From positions 1 through 23,260 of the forward strand of contig JAFOLE010000025.1 in NCBI GenBank assembly GCA_017419465.1: a stretch of DNA of 23,260 nucleotides. The letters run 5' to 3'. Positions within the stretch are counted from its first letter, which is position 1. Every line of letters begins with the position of its first letter. The notes under the pieces are model-generated. The model was not told the DNA's origin and did not search any database. It was given only the letters and a program-made list of their open reading frames with translations. The stretch comes from Solobacterium sp. GTDB taxonomy: Bacteria > Bacillota_I > Bacilli_A > Erysipelotrichales > Erysipelotrichaceae. Below are positions 14,254 to 23,177 of this stretch, piece by piece. Made by a program: the position numbers and the translations under genes.

Positions 14254-14778
14254 ATGAACAGTAATGAACAGAAACCTGCGTTCGAACAGGTATATCTCGA
14301 CAATTACAGCTACATATACAACTACGTTTACATGCGCCTTCTGCACCGGGAAAATACGGAGGATATTGTCAGTTCCGTATTCACCAAGGCGATGACGCAT
14401 TATGACAGTTACAACAGCAGTCTCTCCAGCATCCGCACATGGCTGTGCAATATTGCGCGCAATACGGTGACGGATTTTTTCCGTCTCAAGCGCAATCAGA
14501 CGCAAGTGGATATCGATGACATCGTCGAACCGGGTGTGGAAGATGAATATAATCTGCTTACCGATGCGATCAACCAGAAGCTTTTCAAGATCCTTTCGCA
14601 CCTTCCCGACAGCGACCGCGAGTTTCTCGCCCTTCGCTACAACAAGGAGCTTTCCAATGAGGAAATCGGTAAGATTCTGAATATTTCACCGAAAGCCGTA
14701 TCCGAACGTTACCGCCGGCTGCTTGCCAAGTGCCGTTCGATTGCGGAAGAATACCACATCACTGAGGAGGATCTATGA
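14254..14778 (+). CDS. ECF-type sigma-70 family RNA polymerase sigma factor
   Basis: A 174-residue sigma factor with only regions 2 and 4. Region 2 spans about 10-85 (YNYVYMRLLHRENTEDIVSS for the core-binding part, then RTWLCNIARNTVTDFFR). Region 4 spans about 112-165, with the helix-turn-helix LSNEEIGKILNISPKAVSER. It probably directs polymerase to the export operon or to a precursor gene elsewhere; sigma factors of this kind are often found with NHLP clusters. I chose the ATG at 14254 (MNSNEQ) because GGGGA lies at normal distance; in-frame ATGs at 14242 and 14206 would place the start within the ribosome binding site or the promoter. Its stop overlaps the next start (ATGA), so it is the first gene of a coupled operon. 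No anti-sigma factor with the usual single-helix plan is adjacent. Confidence 0.88.
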   Translation: MNSNEQKPAFEQVYLDNYSYIYNYVYMRLLHRENTEDIVSSVFTKAMTHYDSYNSSLSSIRTWLCNIARNTVTDFFRLKRNQTQVDIDDIVEPGVEDEYNLLTDAINQKLFKILSHLPDSDREFLALRYNKELSNEEIGKILNISPKAVSERYRRLLAKCRSIAEEYHITEEDL

Positions 14779-15251
14779 GCGAACAGAAATCCCTTTTTCG
14801 TGAGAAAAGCCTTGAACAGTTTTCCAGTCCGGAACAGCTGAATGATTATATCCGTGTCGCGAACCCGAGTGTTTTTATTGTGCTGGGTGCGGTCATCGCA
14901 TTTCTGATCGGTGTCGTGATCTGGAGTATCAACGGAACCATTGACAGCCATGTGGAAGTCAGCGCGGTTTCCAATAACGGAATTCTCACCGCATATGTGC
15001 CTGAGAAAGATGCGGCGGACCTCACCGAGCAGAGTACGATTGCCATCAACGGAACCGAGTATAAGATCAGTGCCGTCTCCAACGTGATGCGCGCGGCCGA
15101 TGTGATGGATGAACAGCGGCTTGCGGTATACGATCTGAATCCGAACGATATGGTTTACGCGGTTTCCGCAGAGACAACACTGGCGGACGGATCCTATAAA
15201 GCCCGCGTGATCATGGCGAAACTGCGGCCTTCCGAGCTGATTCTGAACTGA
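14775..15251 (+). CDS. Short HlyD-like NHLP/NHLM bacteriocin secretion protein
   Basis: A 158-residue protein whose N-terminal 70 residues match the beginning of NHLM-type secretion proteins: a cytoplasmic stretch with EQLNDYIRVANPSVF, one membrane helix (about 33-55), then an extracytoplasmic beta-rich part. Normal members of the membrane-fusion family are more than twice as long, with a coiled-coil hairpin and lipoyl halves; here both are missing and the frame ends cleanly with a stop, followed at once by the next gene's ribosome binding site. So it is a minimal version rather than an obvious frameshift product. It would sit in the membrane with the two ABC proteins and help pass the exported peptide, which in a single-membrane cell needs no long channel. 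The GAGGAGG site lies before its ATG, which overlaps the sigma stop. Confidence 0.75.
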   Translation: MSEQKSLFREKSLEQFSSPEQLNDYIRVANPSVFIVLGAVIAFLIGVVIWSINGTIDSHVEVSAVSNNGILTAYVPEKDAADLTEQSTIAINGTEYKISAVSNVMRAADVMDEQRLAVYDLNPNDMVYAVSAETTLADGSYKARVIMAKLRPSELILN

Positions 15252-15260
15252 GGAGACAAG

Positions 15261-17453
15261 ATGCCGTCCACAAACAGAAAAATCAAACAGCCGATCACAA
15301 AAGGCATCGCAAAGGTCCCTGTCATCATGCAGCTGGAAGCGCTGGAATGCGGCGCTGCCTGCCTTACCATGATTCTTGCGTATTACGATAAATGGATTCC
15401 CCTGGAAAAAGTACGGCAGGACTGCGGTGTATCGCGTGATGGCTCCAATGCGCTGAATATCCTGAAGGCTGCCCGTTCCTACGGTCTTGAAGCCAACGGC
15501 TACCGTTTTGAACTGGAAAGCATCCAGAAGGAAGGTCTTTTCCCGTGCATCATTCACTGGAATTTTAATCATTTTGTCGTTCTGAACGGATTCACCCGAA
15601 AGAAGGAAGCTGTCCTGAACGATCCTGCCCGCGGAACCGTGAAAGTCCCGCCGGAAGAATTCGACCGCTGCTTTACCGGTATCACGCTCTGCTTTGAACC
15701 GTCGGAATCCTTCGTTCCGGAAGGAAAACCGGCAAGTACGCTTTCCTATGTTGCAAAGCGCCTGCAGAACTCCCGGACCGCGGTCGTATTTGTCGTGCTG
15801 ACAACGATCATCGCATCCCTGTTTGATCTGATTCAGCCGGCGTTCTCCAAGGTATTTGTCGACTACCTCCTGCAGGGAAAGAATCTTTCCTGGGCAGTCC
15901 CGTTCCTGGCGATGCTGGCGGCATTCTCTCTTCTGCAGCTGCTGGTTCAGTGGATCAGTACCATCTACTCGCTTAAAATCAACGGCAAGCTCGATGCGGT
16001 CGGAACGACCACCTATATCTGGAAGGTTCTGCAGCTGCCGATCAACTTCTTCTCACAGCGTATGGCCGGTGATATTCAGTCCCGGATGTCGAGCAATACG
16101 GAAATCGCCTCCACCCTCGTGCAGACGATGGCGCCGTTACTGCTCAATGCGGTCATGATGTTTGTCTATCTCGGCATTATGATTCATTACAGTCCCCTTC
16201 TGACATCGATCGGTCTGCTTTCCATCATCATCAACCTTGGACTAGCAAACATCATTTCAAAGAAACGCGTCAATCTCACACGGGTTGCCATGCGCGATCA
16301 GGGAAAGCTCGCCGGCGCAACCGCCTCCGGTATTCAGATGATTGAAACCATCAAGGCGACCGGTGCGGAAAACGGCTTCTTCGGACGCTGGAGCGGTTAT
16401 CAGGCAAGTGTCAACCGGGCATCCGTGGATTTTGCCCGTCTGAACAGCCTGCTCGGAACCGTACCTGCCCTGGTGCGTGCCGTGCTGAACAATGTCATTC
16501 TCATTCTCGGTGTCTACCTCACCATGAAAGGTCAGTTCACCGCCGGTACGATCATGCTGTTTCAGGGATATCTCTCCCGGTTTGAAGCCCCGGCACAGTC
16601 CCTGATTTCTGCCGGTCAGACCATTCAGGAAATGCGCACCAGCATTGAACGCGTGGAAGATGTCATGGCATATGAGACCGACCCTGCATTCAATACCCCG
16701 GCAGATACCGATGACGATACACAGTATCAGAAGCTTTCCGGTGCGGTCGAAGTAAACAATGTCACCTTCGGCTATTCCCCGCTTGCGGCTCCGCTGATCA
16801 AAAACTTTTCGCTGTCCCTGAAACCGGGCTCCCGCGTTGCGCTTGTCGGTACCTCAGGCTGCGGAAAGAGCACGATCGCAAAGCTGATCAGCGGCCTGTA
16901 TCAGCCCTGGGAAGGCACCGTTACCTTTGACGGAAAGACCCAGCAGGAAATCAACCGCAGCGTCTTCACCGGATCCCTTGCGGTCGTTGACCAGGATATC
17001 ATCCTCTTTGAGGACACCATCGCAAACAACATCAAGATGTGGGATAACTCCATCGAAGATTTTGAAATGATTCTTGCGGCGAAGGACGCACAGATCCATG
17101 AGGATATCGTCTCCCGTCCGAACGGTTACCGGCACGTGCTGGTTGAAGGCGGCAGCGACTTCTCCGGCGGTCAGCGCCAGCGGATTGAAATTGCCCGCGT
17201 CCTTGCGCAGGATCCGCGCATCATCATTCTTGATGAAGCCACCTCCGCCCTTGATGCCCGGACAGAATATGAAGTCGTCAATGCAATCGTTGCGCGCGGC
17301 ATCACATGCATCGTCGTTGCACATCGCCTTTCCACGATCCGCGACTGCGATGAGATCATCGTCCTGGATCAGGGCAATGTAGTCGACCGCGGCACGCATG
17401 AATATCTCTACAAAAACTGCGAGCTTTACAAGCAGCTCGTGACAAATCAATAG
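15261..17453 (+). CDS. NHLP-type bacteriocin export ABC transporter: C39 peptidase-permease-ATPase
   Basis: A 730-residue three-part exporter. Residues 16-140 are a C39 peptidase that cuts leader peptides after double glycine: Gln24, Cys30 in LECGAACL, His104 in HWNFNHFVVL and Asp121 in NDPARG form a complete active site. Residues about 170-470 hold six membrane helices. The ATPase has Walker A GTSGCGKST (530-538), the signature SGGQRQR (from 635), Walker B IIILDEATSALD (from about 654), and the switch His in VVAHRLST. All catalytic parts are intact. The gene starts behind GAGGAG, 9 bases after the short HlyD-like gene, and ends 7 bases before the second transporter gene. The order peptidase-transporter then ATPase-only transporter is the standard NHLP arrangement. 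Confidence 0.93.
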   Translation: MPSTNRKIKQPITKGIAKVPVIMQLEALECGAACLTMILAYYDKWIPLEKVRQDCGVSRDGSNALNILKAARSYGLEANGYRFELESIQKEGLFPCIIHWNFNHFVVLNGFTRKKEAVLNDPARGTVKVPPEEFDRCFTGITLCFEPSESFVPEGKPASTLSYVAKRLQNSRTAVVFVVLTTIIASLFDLIQPAFSKVFVDYLLQGKNLSWAVPFLAMLAAFSLLQLLVQWISTIYSLKINGKLDAVGTTTYIWKVLQLPINFFSQRMAGDIQSRMSSNTEIASTLVQTMAPLLLNAVMMFVYLGIMIHYSPLLTSIGLLSIIINLGLANIISKKRVNLTRVAMRDQGKLAGATASGIQMIETIKATGAENGFFGRWSGYQASVNRASVDFARLNSLLGTVPALVRAVLNNVILILGVYLTMKGQFTAGTIMLFQGYLSRFEAPAQSLISAGQTIQEMRTSIERVEDVMAYETDPAFNTPADTDDDTQYQKLSGAVEVNNVTFGYSPLAAPLIKNFSLSLKPGSRVALVGTSGCGKSTIAKLISGLYQPWEGTVTFDGKTQQEINRSVFTGSLAVVDQDIILFEDTIANNIKMWDNSIEDFEMILAAKDAQIHEDIVSRPNGYRHVLVEGGSDFSGGQRQRIEIARVLAQDPRIIILDEATSALDARTEYEVVNAIVARGITCIVVAHRLSTIRDCDEIIVLDQGNVVDRGTHEYLYKNCELYKQLVTNQ

Positions 17454-17460
17454 GTGAACT

Positions 17461-19653
17461 ATGGGCTGGTTTGAAGAACAGATCAAGCAACGTCAGATCA
17501 GTGATGAACGGGCGTTCAGTGAGACATTTTCCAGAATCGCAGCGTCTGTCACCGGTGACCGATCCTATATCAGTCAGCTGGATGACGCCGGACAGGCAAA
17601 GTCTGCGATGGAACAGATCCTCCGGTGGTACCACATTACTCCGAAGGACGTTCCGGATCAGATTACCGATCTGAATGAACAGATCGAGTATTTAACGCGG
17701 CCGAACGGCATTATGCGGCGGGAAGTGGAACTCACCGGACCATGGTGGCGTGACGCAATCGGTCCAATGCTGGGATTTCTGAAAGACGGAAATGTTCCGG
17801 TTGCCCTTCTGCCCGGAAAGCTATACGGATACAGCTTCCAGGATCCGAAAACCGGGAAAACGATCCATCTGGACAAGAGTTCGGCAGAACTGCTTCTCCA
17901 TCGCGGCGTATGTTTCTATAAGCCGTTCCCGCTCAAGTCCATGACCGTACGGGATCTGCTGGTCTATACATGGTCGACCCGTTCCCTGTCGGACAACACC
18001 GCCTACCTCGGACTGCTCGCAATCGCCTCCGGGCTCGGCGTGATTGCGACCAGGGCAAGTTACCTTCTGATGGGAAAGATCCTGAACAGCGGCAACATGA
18101 ATGCCCTTGTCGGCATTGCGGCCTTCCTCATCGGTCTTTCGATCTGTCAGACACTGAACTCCGTCACGACGTCGATCATCTCGGAGCGGATCCGCACCCG
18201 TCAGGACATTCAGGTCCGGGCAGCAGTCATGATGCGTATCCTTTCCCTGCCGGCATCCTTCTTCAAGAAGTACAGTTCCGGTGAACTCGCAAGCCGCAGC
18301 GGCTATATTCAGGCGCTGCTGGATATGATCTTCTCAAGTGCATACGGCGCGATCCTGAATTCCCTGTTCTCGCTGATCTATATCACACAGATTCTCCATT
18401 ACGCCCCGTCGCTTCTGATTCCTGCGGCACTCGTCATTCTTGCGAGCATCGTCGTCTATATCCTGACCACACTTACACAGCTTCAGATCTCCCGGGAACG
18501 GATGAAGCTGAGCGCCAGGGAAAGCGGCATGAGCTTTGCGATGATCAGCGGCATCCAGAAGATCCGTCTCTCCGGTTCGGAAAAGCGTTTCTTCTCCCGC
18601 TGGGGAAATCTGTATTCCGAAGTCCTCGGACTTACCTATAACCCGCCGATGTTCCTGAAGAGCAGCTCTGTCATCTCCTCCGCTATCGGACTGGTCGGAA
18701 CCCTGCTCATCTACCGTGCGGCGATTGCCCATCACATCTCCTATCAGGAGTACTTCGCATTCAATACCGCCTACGGCATGGTATTCAGTGCATTCATGGG
18801 CATTACCGGTATCGCGGCTTCCCTTGCGGGAATCCAGCCGATTATCGAAATGATCGACCCGATTCTGAAGGAAGAACCGGAAACCAGTGAAGGAAGAGAA
18901 TATCTCAGTTCCCTGAGCGGGGCCATCGAAGTCACCAACCTCTCCTTCCGGTATGAGGCAAACAGTCCGTATGTCCTGCGGGATCTCTCGTTCAAGGTCC
19001 GGGCCGGTCAGTACATCGCAATCGTCGGAAAGAGCGGCTGCGGAAAGAGCACTCTTGTACGCCTTCTGCTTGGTTTTGAAAAGCCGGTGAGCGGCGGTAT
19101 CTTCTATGACGGCAAGGACATCGCAACGATCGATATGAAATCCCTGCGTCAGAAGATCGGCACCGTCACACAGGACGGCAGGCTCTTCTCCGGCAGTATC
19201 TACGAAAACATCGTCATCTCCGCACCTTGGCTTTCCATGGATGATGCGTGGGAAGCAGCGGAAATCGCCGGACTCGGCGATGATATCCGCCGCCTGCCGA
19301 TGGGCATGCATACCGTGATTTCGGAGGGATCCGGCGGATTCTCCGGCGGTCAGAAACAGCGGATGATGATTGCCCGTGCCATTGCGCCGAAACCGAAGAT
19401 CCTCATCTTTGATGAAGCGACATCGGCACTCGACAACATCACGCAGAAGAAAGTCATTGAAGCCCTCGATGCACTGAAGTGCACGCGTATCATGATTGCC
19501 CATCGTCTCAGCACGATCAAGCACTGCGACCGCATCATCGTACTCGACGGCGGAAAGATCATCGAAGACGGCACGTACGAACAGCTCATCGCAAAGAACG
19601 GCTTCTTCGCCGATCTCGTATCCCGTCAGATGATTGACGAGGACAGTGAATAA
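17461..19653 (+). CDS. NHLP-type bacteriocin export ABC transporter: permease-ATPase
   Basis: A 730-residue partner of the preceding transporter, of the type without a peptidase. Residues 1-160 form a cytosolic domain (start MGWFEEQIKQRQISDERAF) with no Cys-His-Asp triad. Membrane helices follow from about 178 to 460. The ATPase shows Walker A GKSGCGKST (523-531), the signature SGGQKQR (from 628), Walker B LIFDEATSALD and the switch His in IAHRLST. Both half-transporters keep full ATPase motifs, so a heterodimer with two working sites is expected, although homodimers are not excluded. An AGGTGA site precedes the ATG; the gene follows the peptidase-transporter by 7 bases and is the last of the operon. 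A strong terminator comes 20 bases after it. No modification enzyme or precursor gene follows. Confidence 0.92.
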   Translation: MGWFEEQIKQRQISDERAFSETFSRIAASVTGDRSYISQLDDAGQAKSAMEQILRWYHITPKDVPDQITDLNEQIEYLTRPNGIMRREVELTGPWWRDAIGPMLGFLKDGNVPVALLPGKLYGYSFQDPKTGKTIHLDKSSAELLLHRGVCFYKPFPLKSMTVRDLLVYTWSTRSLSDNTAYLGLLAIASGLGVIATRASYLLMGKILNSGNMNALVGIAAFLIGLSICQTLNSVTTSIISERIRTRQDIQVRAAVMMRILSLPASFFKKYSSGELASRSGYIQALLDMIFSSAYGAILNSLFSLIYITQILHYAPSLLIPAALVILASIVVYILTTLTQLQISRERMKLSARESGMSFAMISGIQKIRLSGSEKRFFSRWGNLYSEVLGLTYNPPMFLKSSSVISSAIGLVGTLLIYRAAIAHHISYQEYFAFNTAYGMVFSAFMGITGIAASLAGIQPIIEMIDPILKEEPETSEGREYLSSLSGAIEVTNLSFRYEANSPYVLRDLSFKVRAGQYIAIVGKSGCGKSTLVRLLLGFEKPVSGGIFYDGKDIATIDMKSLRQKIGTVTQDGRLFSGSIYENIVISAPWLSMDDAWEAAEIAGLGDDIRRLPMGMHTVISEGSGGFSGGQKQRMMIARAIAPKPKILIFDEATSALDNITQKKVIEALDALKCTRIMIAHRLSTIKHCDRIIVLDGGKIIEDGTYEQLIAKNGFFADLVSRQMIDEDSE

Positions 19654-19673
19654 ACAGAGCTTATCCAGAATAA

Positions 19674-19707
19674 AAAACGGGGAGTCACCGAAGTGATTCC
19701 CCGTTTT
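19674..19707. terminator. Strong bidirectional terminator between the export operon and pheT
   Basis: A 15-bp stem with one G-T pair (19674-19688 with 19693-19707) and a CGAA tetraloop, with A's on the left and T's on the right. It ends transcription of both the plus-strand exporter operon and the minus-strand pheST operon. Confidence 0.93.
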
Positions 19708-19721
19708 CATTTGTGTTGATC

Positions 19722-22118
19722 TTATGCACGAAGCTGTGCGTTGAGCTTGGAGCGGAGACCTTCGAGAATGGCGGAATGCACGGTGCTTACTTCCTCTTCC
19801 TTCAGCGTATGGTCTGCGGCCTGATAGGTAATGCGGAGTGCGATGGACTTGAAGCCTTCTCCGATATGTTCGCCCTCGTAGATGTCAAATACATCACAGT
19901 TGCGGACCAGACGTTTTCCTTCCTTGCGGATGACATCAAGGATCTGCTTTGCGGTTGTATCACGGCTTACCACCAGTGCGATATCACGGTTGACTGCCGG
20001 ATAGCGGTCCAGTGCCTCAAACTTGACGCGGGACTTCTTGCCGTCAAACAGCGGATCAATGATCAGCTCTGCATACACGCCCTGTTTCAGATCAAATGCA
20101 TGCAGAAGATCGGGATGCACGTCACCGAAGACACCGAGCTTTGTGGAGTCGATCCAGAGCTCTGCGCTGCGGTACGGATGGAAGTGTTCAATATCTGTCT
20201 TGTTCGGCTTTACCTGAATGCGCGCTTCCGTATAGCCGACTTTCTTCAGCCAGTCGGTGAGGATTCCCTTCAGTGTATAGAAGTCACCCTTCACATTGAA
20301 ACGATGCAGGTCATCCTTCATGATCGAGCCATCCAGGAATACGGCAAGCCGCTCCTGTTCGACACCCTTTCCGTATACCTTGGAAATCTCATAGTAGCCG
20401 GCATCGGTATTGGAGTGTGCTTCATTGTATTTGATCACTTCAAGCACCGAACCGATCAGCGAAGTACGGACATAGCGTCTTGCCTCACTCATCGGCATTG
20501 CCAGTTCCACCGGTTCCCCGGCCGGCTCGTATGCGCACTTCAGCATATCGTCGCCGACAAGCGTATAGCTGACGATCTCATGAAGTCCGAAGCCGCTGAG
20601 CAGCTTCCGTGTTTCTCTGCGCAGAGACTGTGCCGGAGTCAGTTTTCCGACGGTTGTCTCCATGACCGGAAGCGTTGATGCGAGGTTGTCGAATCCGATC
20701 AGACGGATGACTTCCTCATCAATATCCGCATCCCGTTCAATATCCGTACGGTAGCTCGGGATATGGCTGACGATCGTATCGCCGTTTACTTCCGGATGGA
20801 AGTCGAGGCGTTCGAGTACATCCTTTACCTGATTCATCGTGAATTCCGTGCCGAGCAGGGAGTTGCAGTGGGTCAGTGTTTCAGTAACCGTCACCGGGTT
20901 GTATACTTCTTCTCCGGCGATTTCTGTTTCTTCAAATCCGGACGCATCCGCATATTCTTTCAGAAGCTGAACGGAACGATCCACGCCCTTGCGGCAGGAA
21001 AGCGGTTCGACACCCTTTGTAAAGTGCTGTGCCGCCTCCGTGATGAGATTCAGACGGATCGAGGTGCGGCGGACGCTTGCCTGATCGAAATGAGCAGCTT
21101 CGATGACAATGCCTTTGGTATTCTCATCGATCTTGGATTCCTCACCGCCCATGATGCCGGCAACACCGGTGGCTTCTCCGCCGGTGGTAATGAGGATATC
21201 CCCTTTCTGGATATTGAATTCCACACCGTCAAGGGCAGTGATTACGGTATCCACATCATCCACAACCGTGATCTCATGGTGCGGAAGTTTTGCCAGATCA
21301 TAGTAATGAAGCGGCTGTCCGGTCTCCAGCATGACGAAGTTACTGATATCGACAACGTTGTTAATAGAGTTCATGCCGGCCGCATGGAGATAATTGACCA
21401 TCCATTTCGGACTCGGTCCGACCTTTACATGATTGACGACCTTTCCGAAGAAGACCGGGCACTTTTCCGTCTTTGACGCAAATTTAAACGTTCCCTTTTC
21501 ACCGACATCACTCTTTCCGGCATAATCCGGCCAGGTGACCTTGCGGTTGAGAATTGCGCCGACTTCCTTGGCCATGTTCCACATGGAGGAACAGTCTGCC
21601 CGGTTCGGGGTCAGGGATACATCCAGTACGGTGTCATCGAGGCCGAGGTATTCAAATACCTTCGTTTCGCCGACCGGCGCATCTGCCGGAAGTTCTTCGA
21701 TTCCGTCGATCTGATCCTGGCGCAGCGACTTTTTATCGACGCCAAGTTCGAACAGTGCGCACAGCATGCCGTTGCTTTCATAGCCGCGGACCGGACGGGC
21801 CTGAATGGTTCCGCCCGGAAGCACAGCACCCGGAAGCGCCGTGATCACTTTCAGTCCGGTGCGCACATTCGGTGCGCCGCAGACGATCTTATGAAGATTC
21901 TCTTCCCCTTCACCCGTGCGGACAACCGTCGCATGCAGGTGGGTGCCGGGAATTTCCTCGCAGGACATCACTTCACCGATGATGAGGTTCGTGCCCTGTG
22001 CCATCGGCTCAATGCCTTCCACTTCCAGTCCGGCAGTGGTCATTTTCTCAGCCAGTTCTTCCGGTGTCACACCCGAAAGATCCACATATTCACTCAGCCA
22101 TTTATAACTTAAACGCAT
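19722..22118 (-). CDS. pheT: Phenylalanine-tRNA ligase beta subunit
   Basis: The 798-residue beta subunit of the tetrameric enzyme that charges tRNA-Phe. Domains are in the normal order: start MRLSYKWLSEYVDL, a tRNA-binding fold at about 40-150 (IVCGAPNVRTGLKV, ESNGMLC), the B3/B4 editing domain with LDVSLTPNRADCSSM and later TGVAGIMGGEES, the B5 DNA-binding-like domain around 400-475, the inactive synthetase core, and the C-terminal anticodon-binding FDX-ACB domain (YPAVNRDIALVV, last 95 residues). Length is normal for Bacillota. A GAGGAGG site precedes the ATG, 11 bases after pheS, so pheST is one operon under the T-box. No missing motif was noticed. Confidence 0.97.
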   Translation of the reverse strand: MRLSYKWLSEYVDLSGVTPEELAEKMTTAGLEVEGIEPMAQGTNLIIGEVMSCEEIPGTHLHATVVRTGEGEENLHKIVCGAPNVRTGLKVITALPGAVLPGGTIQARPVRGYESNGMLCALFELGVDKKSLRQDQIDGIEELPADAPVGETKVFEYLGLDDTVLDVSLTPNRADCSSMWNMAKEVGAILNRKVTWPDYAGKSDVGEKGTFKFASKTEKCPVFFGKVVNHVKVGPSPKWMVNYLHAAGMNSINNVVDISNFVMLETGQPLHYYDLAKLPHHEITVVDDVDTVITALDGVEFNIQKGDILITTGGEATGVAGIMGGEESKIDENTKGIVIEAAHFDQASVRRTSIRLNLITEAAQHFTKGVEPLSCRKGVDRSVQLLKEYADASGFEETEIAGEEVYNPVTVTETLTHCNSLLGTEFTMNQVKDVLERLDFHPEVNGDTIVSHIPSYRTDIERDADIDEEVIRLIGFDNLASTLPVMETTVGKLTPAQSLRRETRKLLSGFGLHEIVSYTLVGDDMLKCAYEPAGEPVELAMPMSEARRYVRTSLIGSVLEVIKYNEAHSNTDAGYYEISKVYGKGVEQERLAVFLDGSIMKDDLHRFNVKGDFYTLKGILTDWLKKVGYTEARIQVKPNKTDIEHFHPYRSAELWIDSTKLGVFGDVHPDLLHAFDLKQGVYAELIIDPLFDGKKSRVKFEALDRYPAVNRDIALVVSRDTTAKQILDVIRKEGKRLVRNCDVFDIYEGEHIGEGFKSIALRITYQAADHTLKEEEVSTVHSAILEGLRSKLNAQLRA

Positions 22119-22129
22119 GATGCACCTCC

Positions 22130-23167
22130 TCAGTCAAACCGGTCGAACATCTTCAGGAACCGAAGATCGTTCATATAGAAATTACGGATATCATCGATGC
22201 CGTATTTCAGCATCGCAACACGCTCAAGACCGACACCGAACGCAAAGCCGCTGCATTTTTCCGGATCGAAGCCGTTCATCTCAAGCACATGTGGATGAAC
22301 CATGCCGGCGCCGAGAATCTCGATCCAGCCGGAGCCCTTGCAGACGCTGCATCCTTTTCCGTTACAGAACGGGCAGGAAACATCGACTTCAACGGACGGT
22401 TCCGTGAACGGGAAGTAGCTCGGACGGAAGCGGACCTTGCGGCCTTCTCCGAACATGGTGTTTGCCATGTATTCCAGCGTTCCCTTAAGGTCAGCCAGTG
22501 TAATATGTTCACCGACGACCAGGCCTTCGCACTGCATGAACTGATGGCTGTGCGTCGCATCATCATCGTCTCTGCGGTATACCTTGCCCGGGCAGATCAG
22601 TTTGATGGGCAGACCGCCCTTTGCCTTTTCAAGCTCGCGCATCTGCATCGCTGTAGTATGCGTTCTTAACAGTGTGCGCGGATCGATGTAGAAGGTATCC
22701 TGCATGTCGCGTGCCGGATGATCCTGGGGAATATTGGCAAGCTCAAAGTTGTAATAATCGTCTTCCACTTCCGGACCTTCGGCAATCTTGTATCCCATGC
22801 CGACGAAGAGCGATTCAAGTTCCTGCTGGATCATGATCAGCGGATGCGTTGTACCGGCTTCCAGTTTGGTGCCGGGAAGCGTGATATCGATTGCCTCGGC
22901 GGCCATTCTTGTTTTCTGAACCGCTTCCTTCAGCGCAGCCTGACGTGCTTCAAGCTGTTCGCTGACGGCTGTCTTCAATCCGTTGACCTTCTGTCCGAAT
23001 GCAGGCTTCTCCTCCTTGGGAAGATCCTTCATTTTTGTCATGAGTGCCTGGATGCTGCCCTTCTTGCCGAGATACTGGATCCGTACGGCATTGAGCGCTT
23101 CCGGGGTGTCCGCCGCATCGATTGCGGCAAGTGCTTCCTGTAATACCTGTTCGATCTGCTCAATCAT
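22130..23167 (-). CDS. pheS: Phenylalanine-tRNA ligase alpha subunit
   Basis: The 345-residue catalytic alpha subunit. The first 85 residues are the coiled-coil arm that grips tRNA, with IQYLGKKGSIQALMTKMKDL typical of the family. The class II core follows: HPLIMIQQELESLFVGMGY, motif 2 region FRPSYFPFTEPSVEVD, a Cys-rich loop CPFCNGKGCSVCKGSGW common in Gram-positive PheS, and motif 3 with FGVGLERVAMLKYGIDD near the end. I start it at the ATG of 23167 (MIEQIEQ), which has a perfect GGAGG 7 bases upstream; the frame is open a little further into the terminator of the T-box leader but that part is not coding. Expression is controlled by the T-box upstream. Confidence 0.97.
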   Translation of the reverse strand: MIEQIEQVLQEALAAIDAADTPEALNAVRIQYLGKKGSIQALMTKMKDLPKEEKPAFGQKVNGLKTAVSEQLEARQAALKEAVQKTRMAAEAIDITLPGTKLEAGTTHPLIMIQQELESLFVGMGYKIAEGPEVEDDYYNFELANIPQDHPARDMQDTFYIDPRTLLRTHTTAMQMRELEKAKGGLPIKLICPGKVYRRDDDDATHSHQFMQCEGLVVGEHITLADLKGTLEYMANTMFGEGRKVRFRPSYFPFTEPSVEVDVSCPFCNGKGCSVCKGSGWIEILGAGMVHPHVLEMNGFDPEKCSGFAFGVGLERVAMLKYGIDDIRNFYMNDLRFLKMFDRFD

Positions 23168-23177
23168 AGTTTGCCTC

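Noticed and set aside
18334..19710. A 458-codon open frame on the minus strand opposite the second ABC transporter
   Set aside because: It is the complement of a well-conserved ATPase gene, has no recognisable domain, and begins in the terminator region.
19713..20678. A 321-codon open frame on the plus strand opposite pheT
   Set aside because: Shadow of pheT; starts beyond the terminator without a ribosome binding site and shows no family features.
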